Shown here piece by piece: positions 26,453 to 34,869 of a stretch of DNA of 64,000 bases. How positions within the stretch are numbered: position 1 is the stretch's first letter; the number at the start of each line of letters is the position of its first letter. The position numbers and the translations under genes were made by a program. Source of the stretch: Streptomyces sp. SPB162 (GTDB taxonomy: Bacteria > Actinomycetota > Actinomycetes > Streptomycetales > Streptomycetaceae); NCBI RefSeq assembly GCF_029504575.1, contig NZ_JAQFII010000001.1:2206501-2270500 (forward strand), written 5' to 3'. The notes under the pieces are model-generated. The model was not told where the DNA came from, did not search any database, and saw only the letters and a list, made by a program, of their open reading frames with translations.

Positions 26453-27144
26453 TCCACCCGATCCGGGTCACCGCCGCCGCCGTCATCTCGACGGCGGCGG
26501 CGGTGGTGCTCCTGACCGGCTGCTCGAGCAGCGGCCACGACGACACCAAGGCCGCCCCGCCCGCGGCGACCGGCCCGACCGCCTCGGCCCCCGCCTCCGG
26601 GGGTCTCGACCAGAACCCCACCGCCACGGCCGCTCCGACGACTCCGGGACCCACCGTCCCGGCGGCGGAGCTGAAACCGAAGACGGGCTCCTTCACCAGG
26701 CAGCAGAAGCAGTACCTGACCGGCCGGGTGCCCAAGGGATCAGACCCCGCGGCCGTGCTCGAGGTCGGCCAGGAGTCCTGCGACAAGATCACGTTCATCG
26801 CCAAGCGGGACCCCGACGCGGCGGCGAGCGGCATCCTGCTCGGCCAGATCACGGGCGCGCACGACGCCGTCCCCGCGCTGTGCCCCGAGCAGAAGCCGGT
26901 CCTCGCGGCGGCGGAGCACGGCTTCGTCGACGGCACGTTCACCGTCGGGAGCAAGCCGAAGGCCGGCAGCGTCATCATCGCCGGCACCTATCACGCGCCG
27001 ACCCCGACCAAGACCTGCTCCTGGAAGCTCACCGGCGCCGACGGCAAGGCCGTCTCCGGCGGCAAGGCCCAGGTCACCGTCCCGGCGGGCGCGCGCGGCT
27101 TCTCCAGCACGGGTTGCGCCGTGTGGCTCCCGAAGGGGAAGTGA
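26449..27144 (+). CDS. Lipoprotein coupled to the LamG protein
   Basis: 231 residues. ATGA overlap with the preceding stop (26449-26452) shows translational coupling. Lipoprotein signal ending VVLLTGC, then a Pro/Thr/Ala-rich linker of about 55 residues (wall-spanning) and a small domain with four Cys (QESCDKITF, PALCPEQK, KTCSWKLTGADG, STGCAVWLPKGK). The Cys spacing suggests two disulfides outside the cell. I do not recognise the family. Its co-translation points to a complex with, or anchoring of, the LamG protein. Confidence 0.75.
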   Translation: MIHPIRVTAAAVISTAAAVVLLTGCSSSGHDDTKAAPPAATGPTASAPASGGLDQNPTATAAPTTPGPTVPAAELKPKTGSFTRQQKQYLTGRVPKGSDPAAVLEVGQESCDKITFIAKRDPDAAASGILLGQITGAHDAVPALCPEQKPVLAAAEHGFVDGTFTVGSKPKAGSVIIAGTYHAPTPTKTCSWKLTGADGKAVSGGKAQVTVPAGARGFSSTGCAVWLPKGK

Positions 27145-27151
27145 TCGGCGG

Positions 27152-28312
27152 ATGCGGGTCCTGCACGTCGTCACCCTCCACACGCCCAGCCACGCCTTCG
27201 GCGGACCGACACGGGTGGCGCTCAGCCTCTCGCGCGGGCTGCGCGAGCGCGGGGTGGACGCCCGGCTGGTCACCCTCGGCGACGAGTTCGACGGGCCCCT
27301 GCCGGACGAGGTCGAAGGGGTGCCGGCCCACCTGTTCCAGGCCCGGCACCTCATCCGGCGGTTCGGCGTCGCGGGGATCACCTCCCCGTCGCTGCTGGCA
27401 GGGGCCCGCCGGCTGGTGAAGTCGGCGGACGTCGTGCACGTGCACCTCATGCGGGACCTCGTCACCCTGCCGATCGCCCTCGCCGCCCTGCAGTGCGGCC
27501 GGCCGCTGGTCCTGCAGACGCACGGGATGATCGACCCGACCGAGCGGCTCCCCGCCAAGATCTCCGACGCGTTCGGCGTCCGGCGGGTGCTGCGGCGGGC
27601 CCAGGCGGTGCTCTGCCTGACCGAGACCGAGCGCCGCAACGTCAACGCCGTGGTGGAACCGGTCGAGCTGACCAACACCGTCCGGCTGCCCAACGGGGTG
27701 CAGCCGCAGGGCGAGTACCTGCCGGAACTGCGGGCCTCCGCGCACGGCGGCCCGCCCACTGTGCTGTACCTGGCCCGGGTGCACCCCGCCAAGCGGCCCG
27801 AGGACTTCGTCGAGGCCGTCCCCGGCGTCCTCGCCAGGTTTCCGCAGGCGCGCTTCGTGCTCGCGGGACCCGACACGGGTGGCCTCGAGGCGACCCTGGC
27901 CCGAGCCCGCGCGCTGGGGGTCGAGGGGTCCGTGGAGTACGTCGGCGCCCTCGACAGGACCGAGGTGTACGCGCACCTGCGGCGGGCGGACGTCTACGTC
28001 ATCCCGTCCATCCAGGAGTCGTTCTCGCTGTCCGCGGCCGAGGCGATGTCGGTCGGCACGCCCGTGGTCGTCACCAGGACCTGCGGACTGGCCCCCGACA
28101 TCGAGGCGGCCGGCGCGGGCCGGCTCGTCGACAGCCGCGAGGAGACCGGGCCGGAGAACGGCGCCCGGATCGCCGGTGCGATCCTGGAACTGCTCGACCC
28201 GGCGGTGCACGCGGCGGCCTCCGTCGCCGCCCGGCGGCTGATCCAGGAGTCCTTCACCATCGACGCGATCGTGGACCACCTGCAAAAGGTGTACGCGGAC
28301 GTGCGACGCTGA
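27152..28312 (+). CDS. Glycosyltransferase, family 4
   Basis: 386 residues. GT-B fold: HVVTLHTPSHAFGGPTRVALSLSRGL at the N-terminus, then in the C-terminal half LYLARVHPAKRPEDFVEAV, FVLAGPDTGG, VEYVGALDRTEVYAHLRRADVYVIPSIQESFSLSAAEAMSVGTPVVVT with the E-x7-E motif (ESFSLSAAE). It transfers a sugar from an activated nucleotide donor to a lipid-linked acceptor. It lies 7 bases after the lipoprotein and 30 before the polymerase gene. Sugar not predictable. Confidence 0.92.
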   Translation: MRVLHVVTLHTPSHAFGGPTRVALSLSRGLRERGVDARLVTLGDEFDGPLPDEVEGVPAHLFQARHLIRRFGVAGITSPSLLAGARRLVKSADVVHVHLMRDLVTLPIALAALQCGRPLVLQTHGMIDPTERLPAKISDAFGVRRVLRRAQAVLCLTETERRNVNAVVEPVELTNTVRLPNGVQPQGEYLPELRASAHGGPPTVLYLARVHPAKRPEDFVEAVPGVLARFPQARFVLAGPDTGGLEATLARARALGVEGSVEYVGALDRTEVYAHLRRADVYVIPSIQESFSLSAAEAMSVGTPVVVTRTCGLAPDIEAAGAGRLVDSREETGPENGARIAGAILELLDPAVHAAASVAARRLIQESFTIDAIVDHLQKVYADVRR

Positions 28313-28342
28313 ACGGGTCGCGGGGAATGGGGGGCTGCAGCC

Positions 28343-29830
28343 ATGGCGGTTGACGTACGGATGGCCGGGACGCGCACGGGGCGGCGGCCCGAGGTGCCCG
28401 CGGTGTCGCCGCGCGCCGTGCTGTCCCGCGCGCTGGCCGTGCCGCTGGTGCTCGGCCTGGTCGTGTTCCTGCCCGCCACCGTGGCCCTCCAGCCGGGCGC
28501 GGGCGTCCGCGACGAGGCGTACTGGCTGCAGATCGCGCTGACCTGCTACGCCGGGGCGCGGCTCGCGTCGATGATCCTCACCACCCGCCGCCGGCGGCTC
28601 ATCCAGGGCTCGTTCTGGCTCTTCGTCTACGCGGCGATGGGCGTCGCCTCGCTCGCCCAGCTCGTCCTGGGGCGCGTCCCGACCCCGCTGGTCGGCCCGC
28701 GCAGCGATCTGTCCGCGGCCCTGGCGCTGACTCTCGTCGGCTGCGTGGCCTTCGACGTCGGCGTCCTGCTGGCCCGGCACCGCCCGGTGCGCACCGGCCG
28801 CAAGGAGCGTCCGGCGGCCTCGGTGAGCCCGCGCCGGCTGTACCTGCTGGTGGCGCTGGCGTTCGTGGCCAGCGGCTACTACGTCATGAAACTCGGCGGC
28901 CCCGCGGTGCTGTTCAGCAGCCGCCAGGAGATCAGCGACACCCTGGCCGAGACCGGGGTGGCCACCGCCGGTTCGCACGCGGGCTCCGCCACGCTGCGCG
29001 GCTTCGGGACGGTGCCCGCGCTGCTGGCTCTGCTCTTCCTCACCCGCTGGCTGGTGACCTCGCGCATCGCGCGCCGGCGGCCGCTGCCGATCCTGCTGTG
29101 GATCGCCACCGCCGGGCTGAACCTCGTCGTCAACAACCCGATCTCCAACGCCCGGTTCTGGTTCCTGACGGTGCTGTTCTCCATCCTGTTCACCGCCTTC
29201 CCGCGCAGCCCCGTGATGTACCGCTCCGCGCTGGCGCTGGGCGTCGTGGCGGCCCTGCTGGTCTTCCCGTTCATGGACCGGTTCCGCTACGACGCCGCCG
29301 ACTACAAGCCCATGGAGACCAACTCGGTCCTCGAACCCCTGGCGCGCAAGGACTACGACCAGACGGTGATGTTCGCCAACGCGATCACCGAGGTGCACTC
29401 CGGGGCCGGCCACACCTACGGCCACCAGCTCGCCGGCGCGGTCTTCTTCTACGTGCCCCGCTCCGCGTGGCCCGACAAGGCGCTGGACACCGGCATCATG
29501 CTCGGCGAGTGGATGGGCAACAAGAACACCAACCTGTCCTCACCGCTGTGGTCCGAACTGTGGCTGGACTTCGGGCCGCTCGGCATGACCGGCGGCTTCC
29601 TGGGGATCGGCTACCTGGCGGCGCGCGGTGACCGGCGGTACGCGCTGCGCACCGCGGACGGCGGGCGGCCGGGCGACATGACGGCCATCATCGTGCCGCT
29701 GATCGCCGGCTACTCCTTCATCCTGCTGCGCGGTTCACTTCTCCAGGCCTCCGGCCGGATCGGGATCGCCGTGCTGTGCCTGGCGCTGGTCACGTCCTTC
29801 CGCACCGACCCGCGCAAGCTGCTGCGCTGA
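28343..29830 (+). CDS. O-antigen/exopolysaccharide polymerase (Wzy-like)
   Basis: 495 residues with 10 to 12 hydrophobic segments, a short cytosolic N-terminus and one large outside loop (roughly 330-430) containing TYGHQLAGAVFFYVPRSAWPDKALDTG and LWSELWLDFGPLGM. These loop motifs are typical of Wzy polymerases that join lipid-linked repeat units. RBS GGGGGG precedes the ATG. Its last 96 bases overlap the convergent flippase gene. Family assignment is by topology and loop motifs since sequence identity in this family is low. Confidence 0.82.
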   Translation: MAVDVRMAGTRTGRRPEVPAVSPRAVLSRALAVPLVLGLVVFLPATVALQPGAGVRDEAYWLQIALTCYAGARLASMILTTRRRRLIQGSFWLFVYAAMGVASLAQLVLGRVPTPLVGPRSDLSAALALTLVGCVAFDVGVLLARHRPVRTGRKERPAASVSPRRLYLLVALAFVASGYYVMKLGGPAVLFSSRQEISDTLAETGVATAGSHAGSATLRGFGTVPALLALLFLTRWLVTSRIARRRPLPILLWIATAGLNLVVNNPISNARFWFLTVLFSILFTAFPRSPVMYRSALALGVVAALLVFPFMDRFRYDAADYKPMETNSVLEPLARKDYDQTVMFANAITEVHSGAGHTYGHQLAGAVFFYVPRSAWPDKALDTGIMLGEWMGNKNTNLSSPLWSELWLDFGPLGMTGGFLGIGYLAARGDRRYALRTADGGRPGDMTAIIVPLIAGYSFILLRGSLLQASGRIGIAVLCLALVTSFRTDPRKLLR

Positions 29831-31039
29831 CGCCGCCGAGGCGCTGACGGAGCCGATCCGCAGCCAGGTGGCGACCGCCTTCGCGACGGAGCCGAGGCAC
29901 AGGCCCCAGGCCGCGCCGAGGACGCCGCCGCCCAGCGCGTAGCCGGCGAGCATGAACACCACCGCCGCCAGGGAGAAGACCACCTGGATCGGCAGGGTGG
30001 TGCGCGGGCGCAGCACCCGCAGGGTCAGCAGGCCGCAGGTGCCGACCGCCATCGCGGTGTACTGGCTGCCGCTGGCCGGCAGCAGGTGGGCCGCGTTCGG
30101 CCAGGTCTCCCCGAGGAGTTGTCTGCCGATCCGGTCCGGCAGCAGATAGAGGACGGTGGCCCAGCTCGCGGCGACGGTGGCCAGCACGGCGGCGAGCACG
30201 GCGGTGGCGCGGACCTGGCCGCGGACGCTCTCCGTCCGGTGCAGCAGCGGCGGCCCGAAGGCCGAGGAGGCGTTGAACAGCACGTTCAGCGGTCCGAAAA
30301 GGGTGGTCGCGCCGCGCAGCGCGCCGACTGCCAGCGGGGTGGCGAACAGCCCGAGGCCGAGGATGGCCAGCTGGCTGGATCCGTTGCCGACGCCGAACTC
30401 GACGACGAAGCGCTGCCCGAGGTGGCCGCGGCGCACGTACGTGCGCAGGTCGGTGGGGAGGCCGCGCAGCAGCGGGGCGAGCAGGGCGATGGCGGTGAGC
30501 AGCGCGGGCAGTGCCGACAGGCCCCAGACGGCCACCAGCCGGGCCGGGCCCGCCCCGTGCGGCTGCACGGCCAGCGCGGGCAGTGCGAAGGCGAGCCGGA
30601 CGAGGTCGGCGGTGAGCGCGTAGTGCGGCAGCCGCAGCGCCGAGAAGCAGTACCGGATGCCGTCCTGGGTCAGCGCGATGGGCAGGATGAGCCCGAGCAC
30701 GGCGAGCGCGGCGGCGGTGTCGCCGGGCACGAAGGCCAGCACGGCCGCGGCGGTGAACCCGATGGCGGTGGACGCGACGGCGGTGAAGACCGCGGCGGAC
30801 CGGCAGGCGGCACGGATCACCCGGTCCTCACCGCGCACCAGCACCAGGGCCTGGCCGACGTAGCTGACGCCGACGCCGAGCAGGATGGTGAAGACCATGT
30901 AGACCATGGAGAAGACGGCGAATCCGGCGGCGCTGGACAACCGTGCGGCGACCACCAGCACCAGGATGTTGGTGAGCGCCGAGACCCCCTGGTCGGCGAC
31001 GGAACAGGCTATGGCGGCTTTCGCCCCCGGGACTCGCAC
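29735..31039 (-). CDS. Polysaccharide flippase (Wzx/MATE-like)
   Basis: 434 residues from GTG with GGGGGAG upstream. About 12 hydrophobic segments spread evenly (QGVSALTNILVLVVAARLSSAAGFAVFSM at the N-terminus) match the polysaccharide-transport members of the MOP superfamily that flip undecaprenyl-linked units. It follows the Wzz-like gene by 33 bases in the same operon. Its last 33 or so residues are hydrophilic and are encoded by DNA that overlaps the 3' end of the convergent polymerase gene. Confidence 0.85.
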   Translation of the reverse strand: MRVPGAKAAIACSVADQGVSALTNILVLVVAARLSSAAGFAVFSMVYMVFTILLGVGVSYVGQALVLVRGEDRVIRAACRSAAVFTAVASTAIGFTAAAVLAFVPGDTAAALAVLGLILPIALTQDGIRYCFSALRLPHYALTADLVRLAFALPALAVQPHGAGPARLVAVWGLSALPALLTAIALLAPLLRGLPTDLRTYVRRGHLGQRFVVEFGVGNGSSQLAILGLGLFATPLAVGALRGATTLFGPLNVLFNASSAFGPPLLHRTESVRGQVRATAVLAAVLATVAASWATVLYLLPDRIGRQLLGETWPNAAHLLPASGSQYTAMAVGTCGLLTLRVLRPRTTLPIQVVFSLAAVVFMLAGYALGGGVLGAAWGLCLGSVAKAVATWLRIGSVSASAASAQQLARVGAEGRDQRQAQHGDPDPAGGLEK

Positions 31040-31072
31040 CCGTTCACTCCCCCGGTCCCGCTGCGGCGGTGC

Positions 31073-32740
31073 TCATGAGACGGTCGACCGTTCGGGCTCC
31101 GGGACGATGGCTTCCAGCAGCTCCGCTCCGGCGCCGCGCGCGGGGGCGGCCTCGGCGTCTACGACCGAGAGCGGTGCCGTACGGTCCTCCGCGCGTCGCC
31201 ACGGCAGCGTGAGACCGCTCTTGACCGTCGTGTGCAGGACCGCGCCGAGCACGGTGCCGCCGGCGCCGCTGATGAGTTCGCGGACCCGCTCCAGGTCGGC
31301 CCGGTGCACCTCACGCGGGTCGCAGACCACCAGGACGCCGTCCACCCGGTCGACGAGTGCCAGGGCGTCGGCGTAGGCCAGCACGGCGGGCGCGTGGACG
31401 ATGACCGCGGATTTCGGGGCGTCGGCCTCGGAGATGAGCCGGGTGGCCGGGACCGAGGTCAGGGCGCGGGCGACGTTGCGGACCCGGCGGCCCGGGACCA
31501 GGTCGAAGGAGCCCGACTCACCGGCGTCGACGGTGATCTGGTGGCCGGCCGGCCAGCCGCCCTCGCCCACCGCGGGCGTGCGCGCCCAGGCGGGACGGGA
31601 GCCGTCGCCGGAGCGCAGCCGCTCGGCCAGCGTCGGGGTGCGCAGGTCGGCCTCGATGAGCAGCACCTCCATGCCGGTCTCGGCGAAGGAGGCGGCCAGG
31701 TTGACCGAGACGGCGGTGGCGGTCTCACTGGAGCCGCGCGGCGCGACCACCAGCAGCCGTCGGCGGTCGGCGAACCGCTGGTCGTAGGCGAGCCGGAAGG
31801 CCACCGAGCGGTACGCCTCGGCGATCCGGCTCTCGGTGTTGCCCAGGACGAGCAGCGGACCCGGCTCCCGGCCGTCGCGGACCCGCGGCAGCGTCCCCAG
31901 GACGGGGGCGCGCAGGGCGCGCACCACGTCGCTGTCGGAGCGCGCCGCCGGGTCGAAGACCAGCCGCACCCAGGCGGCGAGCAGGCCGATGGCGATACCG
32001 ACGGCCAGGCCGAGGCCGAGGGCCAGCGGCAGGCCGAGCCCGGCGGGCGAGGTCGGCGGGACGGCCGTGCGGATCACGTTGCCCGAGGTCGTGTCGAGGG
32101 CCTTCAGCTCGCTGACCTTGCCATTGAGCTCGGAGATCCGGCTCAGCAGGTTGGTCTGCGCGTTGGTGTTGGTGGCGACGCTGGACGCGTCCTTCTGCCG
32201 CTCGATCAGTTTGCGCAGGTTCTCCGACTGCTTCACCAGCGGTTCCAGCTGGGTCTTGTAGCCGTTGACCATGATCTCGATGCTGGACGCGGTCTGCTGC
32301 TGCCGGTTGTCCAGGTAGGCCTGGGTCAGGGCGTTGGCCCGCGCCGCCGCTTCCCGCGGGCTGCGGCCGGTGTAGGCGAAGTCCAGGGCCGTGGTCTGCG
32401 GGGGGTTGGTCACCTGCAGGTTGGCCAGCAGCTCGGTGGCCGCCTCCGGCTGCCCGAGCGCCTTGGCCGCGCGTTCCGCGACGACGCCGCTGGCCGCGGT
32501 CTGCCGCTCCGAGCCCATGTTCAGGACCTTGTCGGGGGTGGCACCGGTGGCGAACGGGTTCACGGACGCGGCCCGGACGGTGATCTCACTCGTCGCGACG
32601 TACTTGTCCGCTCCGGACAGCGCCAGGGCGGCGCCGCCGAGCAGCCCGATCAGCACACCGACCACGATCAGGGTCCGGTAGCGGATCAGCTGGCGGAACT
32701 GGTCACGCAACAGGTCCGGTTCGTCATGCTGCTCGATCAC
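31073..32740 (-). CDS. Wzz/BY-kinase-like chain-length protein with degenerate ATP site
   Basis: 555 residues. Wzz domain: membrane helix about 22-42, extracellular helical part (YKTQLEPLVKQSENLRKLIERQKD) and second helix about 236-258. A cytosolic BY-kinase-like domain follows. Its ATP motifs are degenerate: the P-loop equivalent is APRGSSETA (333-341) with no GK[ST], Walker A' is LLIEADLR (E for D), and Walker B is VIVHAPAVL (H for D). There is no C-terminal tyrosine cluster. It probably controls polymer length without kinase activity. First helix and order agree with its place between the glycosyltransferase and flippase. Confidence 0.85.
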   Translation of the reverse strand: MIEQHDEPDLLRDQFRQLIRYRTLIVVGVLIGLLGGAALALSGADKYVATSEITVRAASVNPFATGATPDKVLNMGSERQTAASGVVAERAAKALGQPEAATELLANLQVTNPPQTTALDFAYTGRSPREAAARANALTQAYLDNRQQQTASSIEIMVNGYKTQLEPLVKQSENLRKLIERQKDASSVATNTNAQTNLLSRISELNGKVSELKALDTTSGNVIRTAVPPTSPAGLGLPLALGLGLAVGIAIGLLAAWVRLVFDPAARSDSDVVRALRAPVLGTLPRVRDGREPGPLLVLGNTESRIAEAYRSVAFRLAYDQRFADRRRLLVVAPRGSSETATAVSVNLAASFAETGMEVLLIEADLRTPTLAERLRSGDGSRPAWARTPAVGEGGWPAGHQITVDAGESGSFDLVPGRRVRNVARALTSVPATRLISEADAPKSAVIVHAPAVLAYADALALVDRVDGVLVVCDPREVHRADLERVRELISGAGGTVLGAVLHTTVKSGLTLPWRRAEDRTAPLSVVDAEAAPARGAGAELLEAIVPEPERSTVS

Positions 32741-32806
32741 GTGCGTGAAACCCCCTCAGGCGCGCGCTCCCCATGCGCTCGCTCATTATGCGCGTTCGTC
32801 ATCTGA

Positions 32807-34117
32807 TCAGGTGTCCGAATGCGCGGGCTCCGCGACCGGCGCCGTTTCGGCGAATCGTACTGGTGGCGCCGACGGGGCCGGCGAGGAGGTGTCGAGTACC
32901 TCGGCGACGAGGGCGTCGATGCGGTTCAGGCCGGCGGCGCGGCTGAGGTGCGCGTCGGCGTAGCGCGGTCCGTTGGACCCCAGCTCGTCCGCCGACTCCG
33001 GGTCCTCGGCGAGTGCCAGCACCGCCTTCAGCAGCGCGTGCGGGTCCTCGGGCGCCACCAGGACGCCCGCGCCGGAGCGCAGCACCTCCTCGGCCGTGCC
33101 GCCCTCGGCGGCCACCGAGGCGACCACGGGCCGCCCGGTGGCGAAGTACGAGGTGAGCTTCGAGGGGATGCTCATGTCCAGGACGGACGCCCGCTGGGTG
33201 ACGGCGAGGACGTCGGCTGCGGCGAGGACGTCGGGGAAGTCCGCGTCGTCGACCGGCGCCATGAACTCCAGGTTGGGCATCCCGCCGGCCAGCGCGCGCA
33301 GCTGCTCGCGCTGGTTGCCGTCCCCCATCAGGACGACGCGGACGGCCGGGTCCAGCCTGGCGGTCTCGACCAGCACCTCCAGGCCCTGCTTGAGCCCCAT
33401 GTTGCCGGAGTGCAGGACCACGGTCTGGCCCTCCCGCCAGCCCAGCCGGGCGCGCATCTCGGTCCGGGCCCGGGAGGGCCGCGCCACGTGCGACCAGTTG
33501 GGAACCACGCGGATGCGTTCCGGCGGTACGCCGAGCGCGGCCACCTTGTCGGTGAAGCTCTCGTGGATGACGCCGACCAGCGTGGCGCGCTTGAGCACGT
33601 ACGCCTCGACGGCGCTCGCGGCGGCCGCCGCCCGGTCCCCGCCGCTGATGCCGCTCTGCTGGGCGGCGGCGCCCATCAGGTCCTGCACGATGGGGATGAA
33701 GGGGACGCCGTACCGCCGGGCGGTACGCGCCCCGATGACGCCGCCGGCCAGGCTGGGAAGCTGCGCGACGACCACGTCGGGCCGGACGCGCGGGGGTGCG
33801 AGCAGGCCGTGGGCGAGCACCGACGCCTCGAACAGGGCGCGGCGCACGGCGGTCTGCCGGGGTGGCACGGTGTGCCGGCGACGGTGCACCGCCACCCCGC
33901 CGCGCTCCTCCTCGGTGCGCCAGACCCCCCGGTACGCGGGGTCGGTCTCCCAGGCGGGGTAATGCGGCATGCCGGCGAGCACCGCCACTTCGGCTCCGCC
34001 CGCAGCCCAGTGTTCGGCGATCTGCGTGGCGTACGGTCCGATACCGGTGTGTTCTGGCGCGTAATTGGTTGAAACCAAGAACAGCCGTTTGTGGCGAAAG
34101 GTGTCAAGAGCTGACAC
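32807..34117 (-). CDS. Glycosyltransferase, family 4 (WcaI/WbuB-like)
   Basis: 436 residues from GTG 34117, chosen for the GGGAAGGGG nearby; the frame is open further up to 34156. N-terminus RLFLVSTNYAPEHTGIGPYATQIAEHWAAGGAEVAVLAGMPHYPAW is characteristic of WcaI/WbuB. The C-terminal half has VVLHSGNMGLKQGLEVLVETA, DVLAVTQRASVLDMSIPSKLTSYFATGRPVVAS, typical of GT4 nucleotide binding. WcaI family members often transfer fucose or a related sugar in colanic-acid-like polymers, which suits the fcl/gmd pair here. First gene of the minus-strand operon with Wzz and Wzx. Confidence 0.9.
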   Translation of the reverse strand: MSALDTFRHKRLFLVSTNYAPEHTGIGPYATQIAEHWAAGGAEVAVLAGMPHYPAWETDPAYRGVWRTEEERGGVAVHRRRHTVPPRQTAVRRALFEASVLAHGLLAPPRVRPDVVVAQLPSLAGGVIGARTARRYGVPFIPIVQDLMGAAAQQSGISGGDRAAAAASAVEAYVLKRATLVGVIHESFTDKVAALGVPPERIRVVPNWSHVARPSRARTEMRARLGWREGQTVVLHSGNMGLKQGLEVLVETARLDPAVRVVLMGDGNQREQLRALAGGMPNLEFMAPVDDADFPDVLAAADVLAVTQRASVLDMSIPSKLTSYFATGRPVVASVAAEGGTAEEVLRSGAGVLVAPEDPHALLKAVLALAEDPESADELGSNGPRYADAHLSRAAGLNRIDALVAEVLDTSSPAPSAPPVRFAETAPVAEPAHSDT

Positions 34118-34308
34118 AACACGCCCCCTTCCCCCCAGAAGTAGCCAAGCGTCCACCCTAACTGTTCACCGCTACTACATGTTGACGATTCCAGCCGGTC
34201 TTTGTTTCGCAAATCGTCGCTTAGTATCTGCGACGTCCGACTATCGTCGGAGACTCACTACCGCCGGGGGCAGCACCGGGCGGGGCAGTACGGCTGGGGG
34301 GTCGTTTC

Positions 34309-34764
34309 GTGGCACACCGTGTCGGCTACGCGCCAGGGGTCTACGACCTCTTCCACGTGGGGCATCTCAACATCCTCAGGCACGCCCGAAGCCAGTGCGA
34401 CTACCTCGTCGCGGGGGTCGTCTCCGACGAGATGGCCGAACTGGCCAAGGGCCGCAGGCCCATGGTCCCGCTGATCGAACGGCTGGAGATCGTCCGAAGT
34501 GTGCGCTTCGTGGACGCCGCCTTCGTCGAGACCGTCCCCGACAAGGTGGAGACCTGGCAGCAGGTGCGCTTCGACGTCATCTTCAAGGGCGACGACTGGC
34601 GCGGCACCGAGAAGGGCGCCCGCCTGGAGCGCGACTTCGCCGCGGTCGGCGTCGAGGTCGTGTACTTCCCGTACACCGTGCACACGTCCAGCACCCAGCT
34701 GCGCCGGGCACTGGACGTGCTGACCGAACCCGCCGCGCCGGAGGGCGTCGAGCTGCGCGGCTAG
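34309..34764 (+). CDS. Cytidylyltransferase-family protein (TagD/GlmU-like nucleotidyl transfer)
   Basis: 151 residues from GTG. The signature GVYDLFHVGHLNILRHA contains HxGH (H16, H19), and FKGDDWRGTEKG corresponds to the RTxGISTT-side substrate region, with HTSSTQLRRAL near the C-terminus. These small enzymes make CDP-alcohols (for example CDP-glycerol) or ADP-sugars from CTP or ATP. It diverges from the WcaI-like gene. A CDP-alcohol phosphotransferase gene faces it across MITE copy B. The stop TAG is formed by the TA target plus the first base of the element; without it the gene would end TAA. Confidence 0.87.
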   Translation: MAHRVGYAPGVYDLFHVGHLNILRHARSQCDYLVAGVVSDEMAELAKGRRPMVPLIERLEIVRSVRFVDAAFVETVPDKVETWQQVRFDVIFKGDDWRGTEKGARLERDFAAVGVEVVYFPYTVHTSSTQLRRALDVLTEPAAPEGVELRG

Positions 34765-34854
34765 GCCGTGTCTGACACATCCCGCCTGGCCCGGGACGCC
34801 TGGCGCCCCGGGCCCCGCCCTCCGGGCGGACGCCGGTATGTGCCAGACACGGCC
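34764..34854 (-). mobile_element. MITE-like element, copy B (91 bp, deleted)
   Basis: The same ends as copies A, C and D, with GGCCGTGTCTGACACAT and ATGTGCCAGACACGGCC, but the middle 109 or so bases are missing. The join reads GACGCCTGG/CGCCCCGGGC. TA flanks both ends (34762-34763 and 34855-34856). Orientation is inverted relative to copy A. It sits between convergent genes. Confidence 0.8.
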
Positions 34855-34869
34855 TAATGCTCTCGCCGG

